In this document: positions 51,726 through 59,918 of the stretch, one piece after another | Layout of the letters: each line of letters starts with the position of its first letter | Position numbering within the stretch: position 1 is the stretch's first letter | Assembly (NCBI GenBank): GCA_004172935.1 | Contig: SDZD01000030.1 | Span: 1 to 64,000, forward strand | Source: a bacterium | GTDB lineage: Bacteria > Armatimonadota > Abditibacteriia > Abditibacteriales > Abditibacteriaceae | Direction of reading: 5' to 3' | Length of the DNA stretch: 64,000 nt | Program-made: the position numbers and the translations under genes | Notes under the pieces: model-generated | Database searches by the model: none | The model's input: the letters and a program-made list of their open reading frames with translations, nothing else | Told to the model about the DNA's origin: nothing

Positions 51726-52781
51726 TCAAGCCACGCTCAATGGGATGATGCCTTCGCGTGTTGTGGGTTCATTAAGCGCCCGCAGTTGGCCACAGGCCGC
51801 CGCTACATCTGCTCCTCGTTGCACGCGCTGTGTTACCGAAATTCCCGCTCTTTCCAAAGTCGCGCGAAATTCGCGCAGCGCTTCCGGTTTTACTCCCGCG
51901 AACTGTGCCCCTGGCACATCGTTCCAGGGAATCAGGTTCACGTGGCATGGCCAGCCCTTGCACAGTCGCGCCAACTCGCGCGCCAACTTCGGCGAATCGT
52001 TGACCCCGCCCAACACCACATATTCAAATGTCACGCGCCGTCCCGTTTGCGCTACGTAATTCTTTGAGGTCTCAATAATGTCGTTTACGCTCGTTTTGCG
52101 CGATGTGGGGATGAGTTCGTGGCGTAGCGCGTCTTCGGGGGCATGTAGTGAAACTGCCAGCGTCAGTTGCCACTTTTTTTGCGCCAGTTTCTCGATGCCA
52201 CTCAAAATGCCTACTGTCGAAACCGTGATGTTTCGCATCGGAATGCCCATCTCATCATGCATCAGTTCCACGGTGCGAAATACGTTATTGGTATTAAGCA
52301 GTGGTTCGCCCATGCCCATAAACACGACGTGCGTCGGCGTCTCCTTTTGTAAGCCTTCGCGCTTCACCTGCAAAATCTGTCCGATGATTTCGGCTGTTGA
52401 TAGATTGCGGCGAAAGCCGCCCAAACCTGTCGCGCAGAACTGACACGCCATCGCGCATCCGGCTTGGCTTGAAACGCACACGCTCAATCGGTCGGGGTAG
52501 GGCAGTCGCACCGTTTCGATGCGTTCACCGTCTTCCATTTCCAACAACAATTTCGTCGTCCCGTCACCCGCGACGGTGCGCTTTGAAATGCGCGCGAAGT
52601 CGAGCGAATCTTCGGCCACCAATTTTTCGCGTAGCGCTCCACTCAGATTCTTCATCTCCGAAAAATCTGCCGCACCTTTTTTATAGATCCAGTCCGCGAT
52701 TTGGCGCCCTCGAAAGGCTGCCTCGCCTCTTTCCTTTAAATGCGACTCAAGATCGCTCGTATTCAAACCAATTAAGTTCAT
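51726..52781 (-). CDS. rlmN: 23S rRNA/tRNA (adenine-C2) methyltransferase
   Basis: A 351-residue radical SAM protein of normal RlmN length. It has the cluster motif CAMACQFC (CxxxCxxC), GMGEPLLN, the SAM-binding GGVNDS and a late Cys in ADVAAACGQL that serves as the methyl-carrying residue. It methylates A2503 of 23S rRNA and A37 of some tRNAs. The ArsR-type gene overlaps its start by four bases. Confidence 0.97.
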   Translation of the reverse strand: MNLIGLNTSDLESHLKERGEAAFRGRQIADWIYKKGAADFSEMKNLSGALREKLVAEDSLDFARISKRTVAGDGTTKLLLEMEDGERIETVRLPYPDRLSVCVSSQAGCAMACQFCATGLGGFRRNLSTAEIIGQILQVKREGLQKETPTHVVFMGMGEPLLNTNNVFRTVELMHDEMGIPMRNITVSTVGILSGIEKLAQKKWQLTLAVSLHAPEDALRHELIPTSRKTSVNDIIETSKNYVAQTGRRVTFEYVVLGGVNDSPKLARELARLCKGWPCHVNLIPWNDVPGAQFAGVKPEALREFRATLERAGISVTQRVQRGADVAAACGQLRALNEPTTREGIIPLSVA

Positions 52782-53119
52782 CGACTATCTTCCTCCCACA
52801 CAGAGTTGCCACAAGCGCCTACTTCCTCGCGCACGATGGCATCGAGAAGACCAGGAAAACGCGCGTCCAGATCGCCACGGCGCAGGGTATTAAAACAAGA
52901 AGTCCCCTCGCTTCGCTGATGAATGACACCCGACAGTCGCAACACCTTAAAATGATGCGACATTGTTGATTTGGGTGCCGTCTCGCAAAATGTACCGCAC
53001 GCCAATGCTTCGCCCAGTGCTAACTGCCGCACGATGCACAGACGAATGGGGTCGCTCAGCGCATGAAGTACCTGCGTTAATTCCAGGCACTCACGCGGCG
53101 GATGATGAAGTTCTCGCAT
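52778..53119 (-). CDS. ArsR-family transcription regulator
   Basis: A 113-residue winged-helix protein. VLHALSDPIRLCIVRQLALG is the typical N-terminal part, and KSTMSHHFKVLRLSGVI the recognition helix with its wing. It has Cys residues at several places (CGTFCETAP) that could sense metals or redox state, but no clear ArsR or SmtB metal motif. The divergent thioredoxin gene and an inverted repeat (53214-53235) suggest autoregulation together with control of trxA. It overlaps rlmN by four bases. Confidence 0.87.
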   Translation of the reverse strand: MRELHHPPRECLELTQVLHALSDPIRLCIVRQLALGEALACGTFCETAPKSTMSHHFKVLRLSGVIHQRSEGTSCFNTLRRGDLDARFPGLLDAIVREEVGACGNSVWEEDSR

Positions 53120-53213
53120 TAATTCCTCTCCTTCTAAAATTGATGAGACGCTTCCCGGCGTCTTGCTCGTCTTACCCTTATCTTAAAATTTACGGGAACC
53201 CTACGAGTTTCCG

Positions 53214-53235
53214 TTGTTCTAAAAATATCGAACAA
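53214..53235. promoter_or_regulatory. Inverted repeat, candidate ArsR-type operator
   Basis: TTGTTC (53214-53219) and GAACAA (53230-53235) are separated by ten AT-rich bases. The site lies between the divergent regulator and thioredoxin genes. Size and position suit an ArsR-family dimer site. Confidence 0.45.
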
Positions 53236-53292
53236 TGTGCGGCGCGTAATTCGCTCTTTCGCCGCTGTTCCTTAAGGTAAGGAGTAATAAAA

Positions 53293-53619
53293 ATGGCTAA
53301 AGTTCCCGCTTTGACGAGTGACAATTTTGCAACTGCTGTCGAAAACGCCTCTGGCGTTGTCGTTGTTGACTTCACAGCTACCTGGTGCCCACCCTGCAAA
53401 ATGTTGGCACCAGTTCTAGATCGCGTCTCCGAAAAATACGAAGGCAAAGCCTCGTTCTATAAAGTAGACGTTGATGAGAACCCCGAAACCGCTGGCAAAT
53501 ACGGCGTTTCGACCATCCCTAACATCCTGTTCTTCAAAGACGGTCAGGTTGTGGATCAAAGCGTCGGCTACGTCGCTGAAGGCGCCCTGTCTTCGAAAGT
53601 CGACAACGTACTCGGCTAA
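53293..53619 (+). CDS. trxA: Thioredoxin with CPPC active site
   Basis: A 108-residue thioredoxin of standard length. The active site is WCPPC (residues 33-37) instead of the usual WCGPC. The cis-Pro (STIPN) and GQVVDQSVGY are conserved. It reduces disulfides in the cytoplasm (no signal peptide). The Gly-to-Pro change should raise the redox potential. A good Shine-Dalgarno (AAGGAG) lies eight bases upstream. The divergent ArsR-type regulator may control it. Confidence 0.95.
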   Translation: MAKVPALTSDNFATAVENASGVVVVDFTATWCPPCKMLAPVLDRVSEKYEGKASFYKVDVDENPETAGKYGVSTIPNILFFKDGQVVDQSVGYVAEGALSSKVDNVLG

Positions 53620-53653
53620 ATTTTTCTAGTCCGTCCGACTCGTCCAAATATAC

Positions 53654-53689
53654 AAGCGCGCATTCCTTTATGGAGTGCGCGCTTTTTCA
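53654..53689 (+). terminator. Terminator of the thioredoxin gene
   Basis: AAGCGCGCATTCC (53654-53666) pairs with GGAGTGCGCGCTT (53672-53684) with one G-T pair, followed by TTTC and a T-rich tract. Confidence 0.85.
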
Positions 53690-53731
53690 TTTTGTTTGCC
53701 CCGCATCAATAACAGTGGTACGCTTGCTACT

Positions 53732-54952
53732 ATGAAAATTCATATTATGAGTGCTGTATTGATGGCTGCTGTTGCCGGGCAATGCATAGCGGTTCCTAAA
53801 AAGCTGAGAGCCAAGGCACCGCTCTCTCATAATGTAACGACTCTGGTCTGGCATAGAGGTAACAAACTGGAAGGTGCCAGATTGAATGGAGGAAAGGTCG
53901 CTGTCCTGCGCGACCGCTTCCTTGCGTCTGATGAGATAGTTTTTGACATGCCTTCGTGGAACTTCTCTCCCAATGGACGACAATTGGCTTTCACAGGGGC
54001 TCCGGGCGACGTGGACTTTTTCGATGCTGGGGCTTATCGCGAGTATTTGTTTTTAACCCCATTCAACGGACGCCCCAGAGTTTTGGCAGCTGCTTATGGA
54101 CGCCGCGCAATATATGAAGATGAGAGGCCGAGTTACAGCTTTCCCCATTTCACCGCCAATGGTCAGAAAGTTGTCGTCGATGAACGTGCGATAGGGCAAT
54201 TCATGGAAGACCCCAGTCCTGCATGGGTTTCCATCTACGACATTAAAACGCGACGACGTACTTTTGACTCACGAACCTTCGTGGCTACTCTACCTCACAA
54301 CGAAACGCAGAAATTACTCTCAGCCTCCTTGCTTAAATATGCTGCGCTTTCCCCTGACGGCAACGATTTGGTCTGCTTCGCTACGCCGGATGATGGCGAT
54401 TCACTGTCCGAACTCTATACGAAAGAATCTGTTGTTCCTCCAACTCAACTAGTCCATCTCGACTTGAGGCACAAACGGGCGCAAATCTTGGCATCGTTGG
54501 ATGATCAATTTTCCGTTGAACGAATGACCATAACGACTAACGGCTCAAGCCTAGATCGCGCAATTCGAGTTCTCATGCCGCAGTTCGCCTGGCACCCTAC
54601 TCAAAAGAAATTTGTGTTTGCTGGTCCTGTTTCGGCTACGGATCCAGCCGTTAACCTTTTCATTTACGATTTGAACAAGCGGCAAATGACGCCCTTTTCC
54701 ACTGGTAGCAAAGACGATTTCTCGCCTCAATGGTCGCTTGATGGCAAGCAGATTTTCTGGGTGCGAGGCAGCACCAACGCTCAAAACATAAGCGACAACC
54801 AGATTTTTCGGGCCAATGCCGATGGTTCGAATCCAGCACGACTTTTTCCTGCTATTAAGGGAATTACGCAAATCCAACTGCTCCCCCAAATTGCTGATTG
54901 GACTCGTTATCGCAAGTTGGACATCAAACCACTCGCAGGCCAAGACAAGTGA
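53732..54952 (+). CDS. Secreted TolB-like beta-propeller protein
   Basis: A 406-residue protein. The ATG at 53732 gives a signal peptide (MKIHIMSAVLMAAVAGQCIA); the longer frame from 53675 would start inside the terminator. PD40-type repeats are FSPNGRQLAFTGAPG, LSPDGNDLVCFATPDDGDS and WSLDGKQIFWVRGS. The fold is probably a periplasmic propeller. It is only weakly related to the TolB-like protein at 6932. Its stop codon directly abuts the convergent SHOCT gene. Confidence 0.78.
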   Translation: MKIHIMSAVLMAAVAGQCIAVPKKLRAKAPLSHNVTTLVWHRGNKLEGARLNGGKVAVLRDRFLASDEIVFDMPSWNFSPNGRQLAFTGAPGDVDFFDAGAYREYLFLTPFNGRPRVLAAAYGRRAIYEDERPSYSFPHFTANGQKVVVDERAIGQFMEDPSPAWVSIYDIKTRRRTFDSRTFVATLPHNETQKLLSASLLKYAALSPDGNDLVCFATPDDGDSLSELYTKESVVPPTQLVHLDLRHKRAQILASLDDQFSVERMTITTNGSSLDRAIRVLMPQFAWHPTQKKFVFAGPVSATDPAVNLFIYDLNKRQMTPFSTGSKDDFSPQWSLDGKQIFWVRGSTNAQNISDNQIFRANADGSNPARLFPAIKGITQIQLLPQIADWTRYRKLDIKPLAGQDK

Positions 54953-55483
54953 CTATAAATGGGCGAGGATACGGGCTTCGAGTGCCGCCCGCTTGGTTTT
55001 GTAGGTGGCTTCGGCAATTTGATAGGAGTCTGCTTTGCGGTTCATTTCTGCGCCTTGCGAAAGTCCGGTAACAATGAAGAAAACCCCAAAGACAGGAAAA
55101 ATCCAGATGAATAGCGCCATTGGTCCCGGCACTCCATCTTTTGTCGCTGCAATAGCCATCGTTAAAGCACCGATAGTCCATACTCCGCCAAAAATAGCGA
55201 TGACCGTGCCTGCTTTTTGTCCGTCCCCCTGTTTGGGAATTGACGAGCCATAACGACTACGAACGCGGTAATTGTCGCGCTCAAGGCTCCATTGCCTGTC
55301 TAATGCCGCTAATTCGTTTTGCAGCGCAAGCAACGAAATCGAGGCTGAAGATGGTGCGCTATTTTCGACAGCGCCATTTCCGCTCAGTAACCGTTCTTTG
55401 GCTCTTTCAAATTCCGAATCGCTCAAGCTTCCGTTTGTGTGTAATTCCGAAAGCTGGCGCAGCTGTTCGACAAGGTCTGGCAT
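54953..55483 (-). CDS. SHOCT-domain membrane protein
   Basis: A 176-residue protein. The N-terminal 30 residues (LRQLSELHTNGSLSDSEFERAKERLL) are a SHOCT motif, a short helical hairpin found in many membrane or oligomeric proteins. Two membrane helices (about 90-112 and 120-142) and a charged helical end follow. The function is unknown. It ends on the base next to the stop of the convergent TolB-like gene. Confidence 0.8.
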   Translation of the reverse strand: MPDLVEQLRQLSELHTNGSLSDSEFERAKERLLSGNGAVENSAPSSASISLLALQNELAALDRQWSLERDNYRVRSRYGSSIPKQGDGQKAGTVIAIFGGVWTIGALTMAIAATKDGVPGPMALFIWIFPVFGVFFIVTGLSQGAEMNRKADSYQIAEATYKTKRAALEARILAHL

Positions 55484-55639
55484 TTTAGGGGTAGAGATTC
55501 CTCTTTGTACTTCCGGTAAAGCTCAAGTTATGGACCAATATTTACGACAAAATCTCCATAATAATAGGCGAATAAGTGGAGCTATTCCCATCAATTTTTT
55601 ACTGATTGCTTAAAAACGCAAAAAAAATCTTGCCCAGTG

Positions 55640-55661
55640 ACTTCACTTGTTTGAGTGAAGT
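55640..55661. promoter_or_regulatory. Inverted repeat upstream of the Sak4-like gene
   Basis: ACTTCACT (55640-55647) and AGTGAAGT (55654-55661) are perfect arms around TGTTTG. The site lies about 60 bases upstream of the ATPase start and may be an operator. Confidence 0.4.
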
Positions 55662-55722
55662 GGTTACACTAGTCAGTAATTCGCGCCGAGGCCCTAAACG
55701 CCGAAGCCCTGGAGTAGCAGCA

Positions 55723-56739
55723 ATGGCCCTTTCATTTCAAAGAGCGACTAAAAAAAGCGCGAGACTTCGCATGGCCCTCATCGGCGTCGCCGGTGCCGGA
55801 AAAACTTATACGGCTCTCTCCATCGCTCAGCATTTGGGCGAAAAAATCGCCGTTATTGATACCGAGCGTGGCTCGGCTTCCAAATATTCGGATCAGTTCG
55901 ACTTCGACGTTCTCGAAATCGAGACTTATTCTCCCAAGACCTACATCGAAGCGATGGAAGCCGCCGAAGAAGCGGGCTACGATGTCCTCGTTATCGACTC
56001 CCTCTCTCACGCCTGGGTTGGTAAAGACGGCGCTTTGGAACAGGTCGATAAAGCGGCCCGCCGCACTCAGTCGGGCAACAACTTTGGTGCATGGCGCGAT
56101 GTTACCCCTCAACACAACGCGATGGTCGATGCCATGATCTCCAGCAAAATGCATATTATTGGCACCATGCGCGCCAAGACTGAATACGTGCAGGAGAAAG
56201 ACCCCAAATCGGGACGCACCACCATTCGCAAAGTCGGCATGGCTCCCATCCAGCGCGACGGTTTGGAGTATGAGTTCGACGTAGTTGCCGACCTCGACGC
56301 CGATAACAACTTCATCGTCGGCAAAACTCGTTGTCCTCAACTGTCTGGTGCTGTTGTTAACCGCGCTGGCCGCGAAGTGGCGCGCACCTTGAAGAACTGG
56401 CTCACCGATGGCGCTCAGGTCGATGCCCCACGCGCTGAACCACGTGCCGAGGCTCCTAAGCCTCAACCCAAGGCAGCTAAACCAGCGCCCGCTCCGGCCC
56501 CTGTCGAAGCCGAAGATGATTTCGAGGCTGATGATGTGGACGCTGTCCACTGCGATTGCGGCATCCCCGCCAAATATGTGCGCGGCAAGAGCGGCGCGGG
56601 CTGGGTCTGCGGTCATGTTGGCACCGAAGAGCCGACTTGTGGCTTCCGCATGAAAGAAGCCCCTATCGAAGTCGCCGACGACCCATTTGCCGAAGAAGCA
56701 CCCGAACCCAAAGTCCACCTGAACGGCGCCCACGGTTAA
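55723..56739 (+). CDS. Sak4-like recombination ATPase with GRF-like zinc finger
   Basis: A 338-residue protein started at ATG 55723; the TTG-started longer frame is not supported. The first 230 residues form a RecA-like ATPase core like phage Sak4 (AAA_24): Walker A GVAGAGKT (21-28), IDTERGSA and Walker B DVLVIDSLSH (87-96). After a Pro/Ala linker (about 235-275), residues 277-310 hold CDCG, then Cys296 and CGF at 306-308, the pattern of GRF zinc fingers that bind single-stranded DNA. It is probably a DNA annealing or repair factor. No phage genes are adjacent. Confidence 0.78.
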   Translation: MALSFQRATKKSARLRMALIGVAGAGKTYTALSIAQHLGEKIAVIDTERGSASKYSDQFDFDVLEIETYSPKTYIEAMEAAEEAGYDVLVIDSLSHAWVGKDGALEQVDKAARRTQSGNNFGAWRDVTPQHNAMVDAMISSKMHIIGTMRAKTEYVQEKDPKSGRTTIRKVGMAPIQRDGLEYEFDVVADLDADNNFIVGKTRCPQLSGAVVNRAGREVARTLKNWLTDGAQVDAPRAEPRAEAPKPQPKAAKPAPAPAPVEAEDDFEADDVDAVHCDCGIPAKYVRGKSGAGWVCGHVGTEEPTCGFRMKEAPIEVADDPFAEEAPEPKVHLNGAHG

Positions 56740-56767
56740 GCCTCAACGGCGCCCACGGTTAAGCCTC
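56722..56767 (+). repeat. 23-bp tandem duplication at gene end
   Basis: The 23-base unit AACGGCGCCCACGGTTAAGC plus CTC occurs twice (56722-56744 and 56745-56767). The first copy encodes the last residues and stop of the Sak4-like protein; the second is non-coding. Confidence 0.9.
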
Positions 56768-56797
56768 GGTTGCTTCTCTCCCTCAGATAAATCAATC

Positions 56798-56829
56798 GCC
56801 CGTTTCTTACACAAGAAGCGGGCCTTTTT
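56798..56829 (+). terminator. Terminator of the Sak4-like gene
   Basis: GCCCGTTTCTT (56798-56808) pairs with AAGAAGCGGGC (56813-56823) around ACAC with one G-T pair, then CTTTTT follows. Confidence 0.88.
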
Positions 56830-56931
56830 CGTCTGAGTTGGGCAGGCGTTGGCACGTAACACGAAAGTTGAAAGCATAATTTCTTTGTGATAAAGTGCCG
56901 CGCGAGTCGTAATTTTCGGGTTTCTTTTCTC

Positions 56932-57747
56932 ATGAGTATTTTGCTTGCTGCCATCCCCGCAGCCATTTATCTCGGCGTCCCACTTCTCATCAAATTCGGC
57001 GAAGGCATGAACGCCGAGCCTACACTCACCTTTATTGATCCGGCTCAGTGGCCGCCCAACATTGCCCAAACCATGAGCCGTGTCGAACACGATTTATATG
57101 CGGTGGGCTTCTCCATCGTCGCGCGTTTTCGTCTTTCCAATGCCGTTCCCAACACCGATACCCTGCTGACGATGTTGGTCAACTACAAAAGCGGCGATAA
57201 GGCGATGATTACCGCTATTTGGAGTAATGCCAATGGTGTTTGGACTCTGGGCACTCTCTACACCGAGTTTTCGACTCGCTTTGAGGATGGGTACTGCTTC
57301 GACACTATGAACTCGAAGGCTCTGAGTTCTTTCAAACGTGGCCCGATGGATATTAAAACTCAGGTGCCTCAGCTAACAGAAGCCCCCGAACTGTGGGCCT
57401 TACACCGCTTCGTCATTCGTAAGCACAATCCTTCGGGCCGCAAAGTGGTCTACGATATGAAGGACGCCGAGACCTATATGCGCCGTATTTGGCGTGAAAG
57501 TTTTCGGGAGCAGGTCCAATTCGGGCGTTTCAGCGATAAAGGCTCCCGTTTCCAACCGACATGGAAAGGCGCCTATCTCATGACATGGGGCTTGATGTGG
57601 CCGATGAAGTGGATACGCGAATCTCAGATGAACTCGCGCGCCAATGCCATTGTCGCCGAGTGGAGAGGCCAACCCGTCTCCGCCATCGAGGGGGCATTTG
57701 ACGAAAACAGCGTCTGGATTAAAGCTGAAACCCCTGTTGCGACTTGA
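56932..57747 (+). CDS. Membrane-anchored protein of unknown function
   Basis: A 271-residue protein. The ATG at 56932 begins one N-terminal hydrophobic helix (MSILLAAIPAAIYLGVPLLI) that may be a signal anchor. The rest is a soluble domain with mixed beta and helix content and many Trp residues. No family is recognised. It ends 18 bases before the convergent secreted-protein gene. Confidence 0.75.
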   Translation: MSILLAAIPAAIYLGVPLLIKFGEGMNAEPTLTFIDPAQWPPNIAQTMSRVEHDLYAVGFSIVARFRLSNAVPNTDTLLTMLVNYKSGDKAMITAIWSNANGVWTLGTLYTEFSTRFEDGYCFDTMNSKALSSFKRGPMDIKTQVPQLTEAPELWALHRFVIRKHNPSGRKVVYDMKDAETYMRRIWRESFREQVQFGRFSDKGSRFQPTWKGAYLMTWGLMWPMKWIRESQMNSRANAIVAEWRGQPVSAIEGAFDENSVWIKAETPVAT

Positions 57748-57765
57748 GTCTGAGTCGATAAAGTA

Positions 57766-59862
57766 TCACTGCTTATATTTCTGCCACTTAATCGCTGGAA
57801 ATTCTAATGTCGATTCATTTTCGACTGGGCCGGATTCTGTGAAGCGCACGCGAACATCAACTGATTTGGTGCCTTCGCTGGGAGTGGGGAGTACCACTGT
57901 GAGCGAATCATTGGCAGCCCCTGTGAGCGCATCACCTTGCCATAGGCATGTGTTCCATTGATTTGTCTGTGTCGTGCCCTTATCGTCGCGTAAAGTCACC
58001 GAATCGACGACAACCTTTGCATCACGGGCAATCGGAGTGCGATTAAAGACGAGGACGAGGCACTTTTTGCCCCCGAAGTGCAGCATTCCCTTTGCGCGCT
58101 CTAGCAGCTTTGCTGTCGCGTCCTCATCCACCAACGCCACCTTTTTCAACAGCAAGTTTCCGTTGCCAGTCGGCTCATCCACAATCCGCTCCTTGCCAGC
58201 GGCCACCACGAGATTTTTCAAGTTGACATCCGACTTCAAGCGCTTGAATGACTGCACCGATAGCGAAAACGCCGTCTCGTCGCCAAATGTCTGGCCCGCA
58301 TCCGAATTGAAATGGCGGACGGTTTCGCCCACTGTCGGCTGGCTTCCATCGGAATGGAAAAAATTCTCATCCGATTCCGCGCCCGCAAAAATGACCTCAC
58401 GCTTTTGCCCATCCGCGTTTAAGGCACTCAGCCCGACAGGAACCGCGATAGTCTCAACAAGCGTGCGTACTTCGTCTGTATCGGGCTTCAGGCGAGGCGC
58501 GACCCAGAGGAGGCCCAACAACGAATCTCCCGGTTGTGTTTCTTCGATGCGCGCTGAAAACATTTCATTTTGCGCCGTCCATGAAGGCAATGTCCCTTCC
58601 AATTCGGTTTCGCTCACAGAAGCCGGAGGGTTGGCTTTCAGTAGAGCCGCGACGGGCAGTTCCATCTCCACCGTTTTGTAGGCATCTTTTTGCTTCCATG
58701 CCTCGGCTTGTTCCGTGACATCCAGGCTCAGGTGGGCTTCTTTGGCTCCTTCTTCGGGCACAGCAGGAATAGAAAAAGTGACCTGCGTTTCTGTCGCGTG
58801 TTGTCTGCTTGGCCCCGGTTTCAAGTTCCTATTTTTCTCATCCGTGAGGCCAGCGAGCATCGTATCGACTCTTGGAGAGGACACATCATCTGGTTTTTCA
58901 ACCGATAGCACATAAGTCGAAATTTTCTTTTCCCAATCGCAGGTGATGGATTGAAGCGTGAATACCGTGCCATGCGGGGTTTCGAGGCGAGTTTTTGGCT
59001 CTGATGTCGGCTTCTCGCGTGTTGGCAGATCGCCCGCCAGTTGAAACTGGCCTTTGAAGCGTCCATTCGAGTTGGGGCCTGCTTCGGGAGAGGTAACTTC
59101 CCACATAGTTGTCACGCTTTTCCATTGTGGATTGACACGAGGAAATGAGCGGGTATAGCTTTCACCCGCAGCGGTAGTGTTGCTCCCGGCGCCGCTGGAA
59201 TAAATCGACGTGCCATCGGGAGCCTTGACTTCTTTCAAATTTCCCCACTCATATAATGGCCTCTCCTTTTTGACGGTAGGAGGGGCAGACACACGGTACT
59301 TTATGAAAAAGACAGGGCGTCTGTTTTTGCTCCAATCGAAAATATGATTTTCCGGTTGAAAACCACCATCGATAACACGTAACTCCACACCCCTGAAATC
59401 CTGAGGCGGCGGCAGTAGCCCATTCAAGGTCGTGGGGCTATCTGGATCAGCGGGAAAGGGCGATTCCTTCGATAACCACTCCAATATGCGCGCTCGCATG
59501 GGTTGGCCCGTTCCCCCATCGCGTCCCACCACGCGCACCTTGAGGCCGCTTTCCAAATCCGAAATTGAATAAGCGCTTCCCAATCGCCTATCTACGAAGA
59601 GCGTACTCGCCGTTGTAATCAGAGTTTTCGATTTGGCCTCTGCAAGCGTCTTACTGCCATTGGGCGTCGCGAATGCGGTCGCCAGAATGGTGATTTCGCC
59701 AGTCGCACCATTGATGGCCTTTATCTCGCCTTCCAGAGCGATTTCGCCAGTTTTCAGCGCCGTCGCCGCAACCGCCGCATTAGGGGGCAACGTTTGAGTT
59801 TGTGCATTGGCCAAACAACCGAAAAGCGCCAGCGAACACACCAGAGGAATGAGCGGTTTCAT
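57766..59862 (-). CDS. Large secreted protein of unknown function, paralogue A
   Basis: A 698-residue protein with a signal peptide (1-20, ANA-QT). Residues about 38-125 resemble a DUF5666-like OB-fold (EIALEGEIKAINGATGEITI, ending VVGRDGGTGQPMRARI). The following 550 residues are mostly beta-rich with repeated domain-like units. It shares its layout, the OB-like domain and the GRDGGTGQP motif with the next gene upstream. It probably acts in the periplasm or on the surface. The function is unknown. Confidence 0.82.
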   Translation of the reverse strand: MKPLIPLVCSLALFGCLANAQTQTLPPNAAVAATALKTGEIALEGEIKAINGATGEITILATAFATPNGSKTLAEAKSKTLITTASTLFVDRRLGSAYSISDLESGLKVRVVGRDGGTGQPMRARILEWLSKESPFPADPDSPTTLNGLLPPPQDFRGVELRVIDGGFQPENHIFDWSKNRRPVFFIKYRVSAPPTVKKERPLYEWGNLKEVKAPDGTSIYSSGAGSNTTAAGESYTRSFPRVNPQWKSVTTMWEVTSPEAGPNSNGRFKGQFQLAGDLPTREKPTSEPKTRLETPHGTVFTLQSITCDWEKKISTYVLSVEKPDDVSSPRVDTMLAGLTDEKNRNLKPGPSRQHATETQVTFSIPAVPEEGAKEAHLSLDVTEQAEAWKQKDAYKTVEMELPVAALLKANPPASVSETELEGTLPSWTAQNEMFSARIEETQPGDSLLGLLWVAPRLKPDTDEVRTLVETIAVPVGLSALNADGQKREVIFAGAESDENFFHSDGSQPTVGETVRHFNSDAGQTFGDETAFSLSVQSFKRLKSDVNLKNLVVAAGKERIVDEPTGNGNLLLKKVALVDEDATAKLLERAKGMLHFGGKKCLVLVFNRTPIARDAKVVVDSVTLRDDKGTTQTNQWNTCLWQGDALTGAANDSLTVVLPTPSEGTKSVDVRVRFTESGPVENESTLEFPAIKWQKYKQ

Positions 59863-59918
59863 TTCAATATCTTAAACGCGAGTTGGACTGGGTATGTGCT
59901 GAAAATGATTCATCGACT

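Noticed and set aside
55732-56733. 333-codon minus-strand open frame across the Sak4-like gene
   Set aside because: The plus strand has clear Walker motifs and a terminator; the antisense frame shows no domain pattern.
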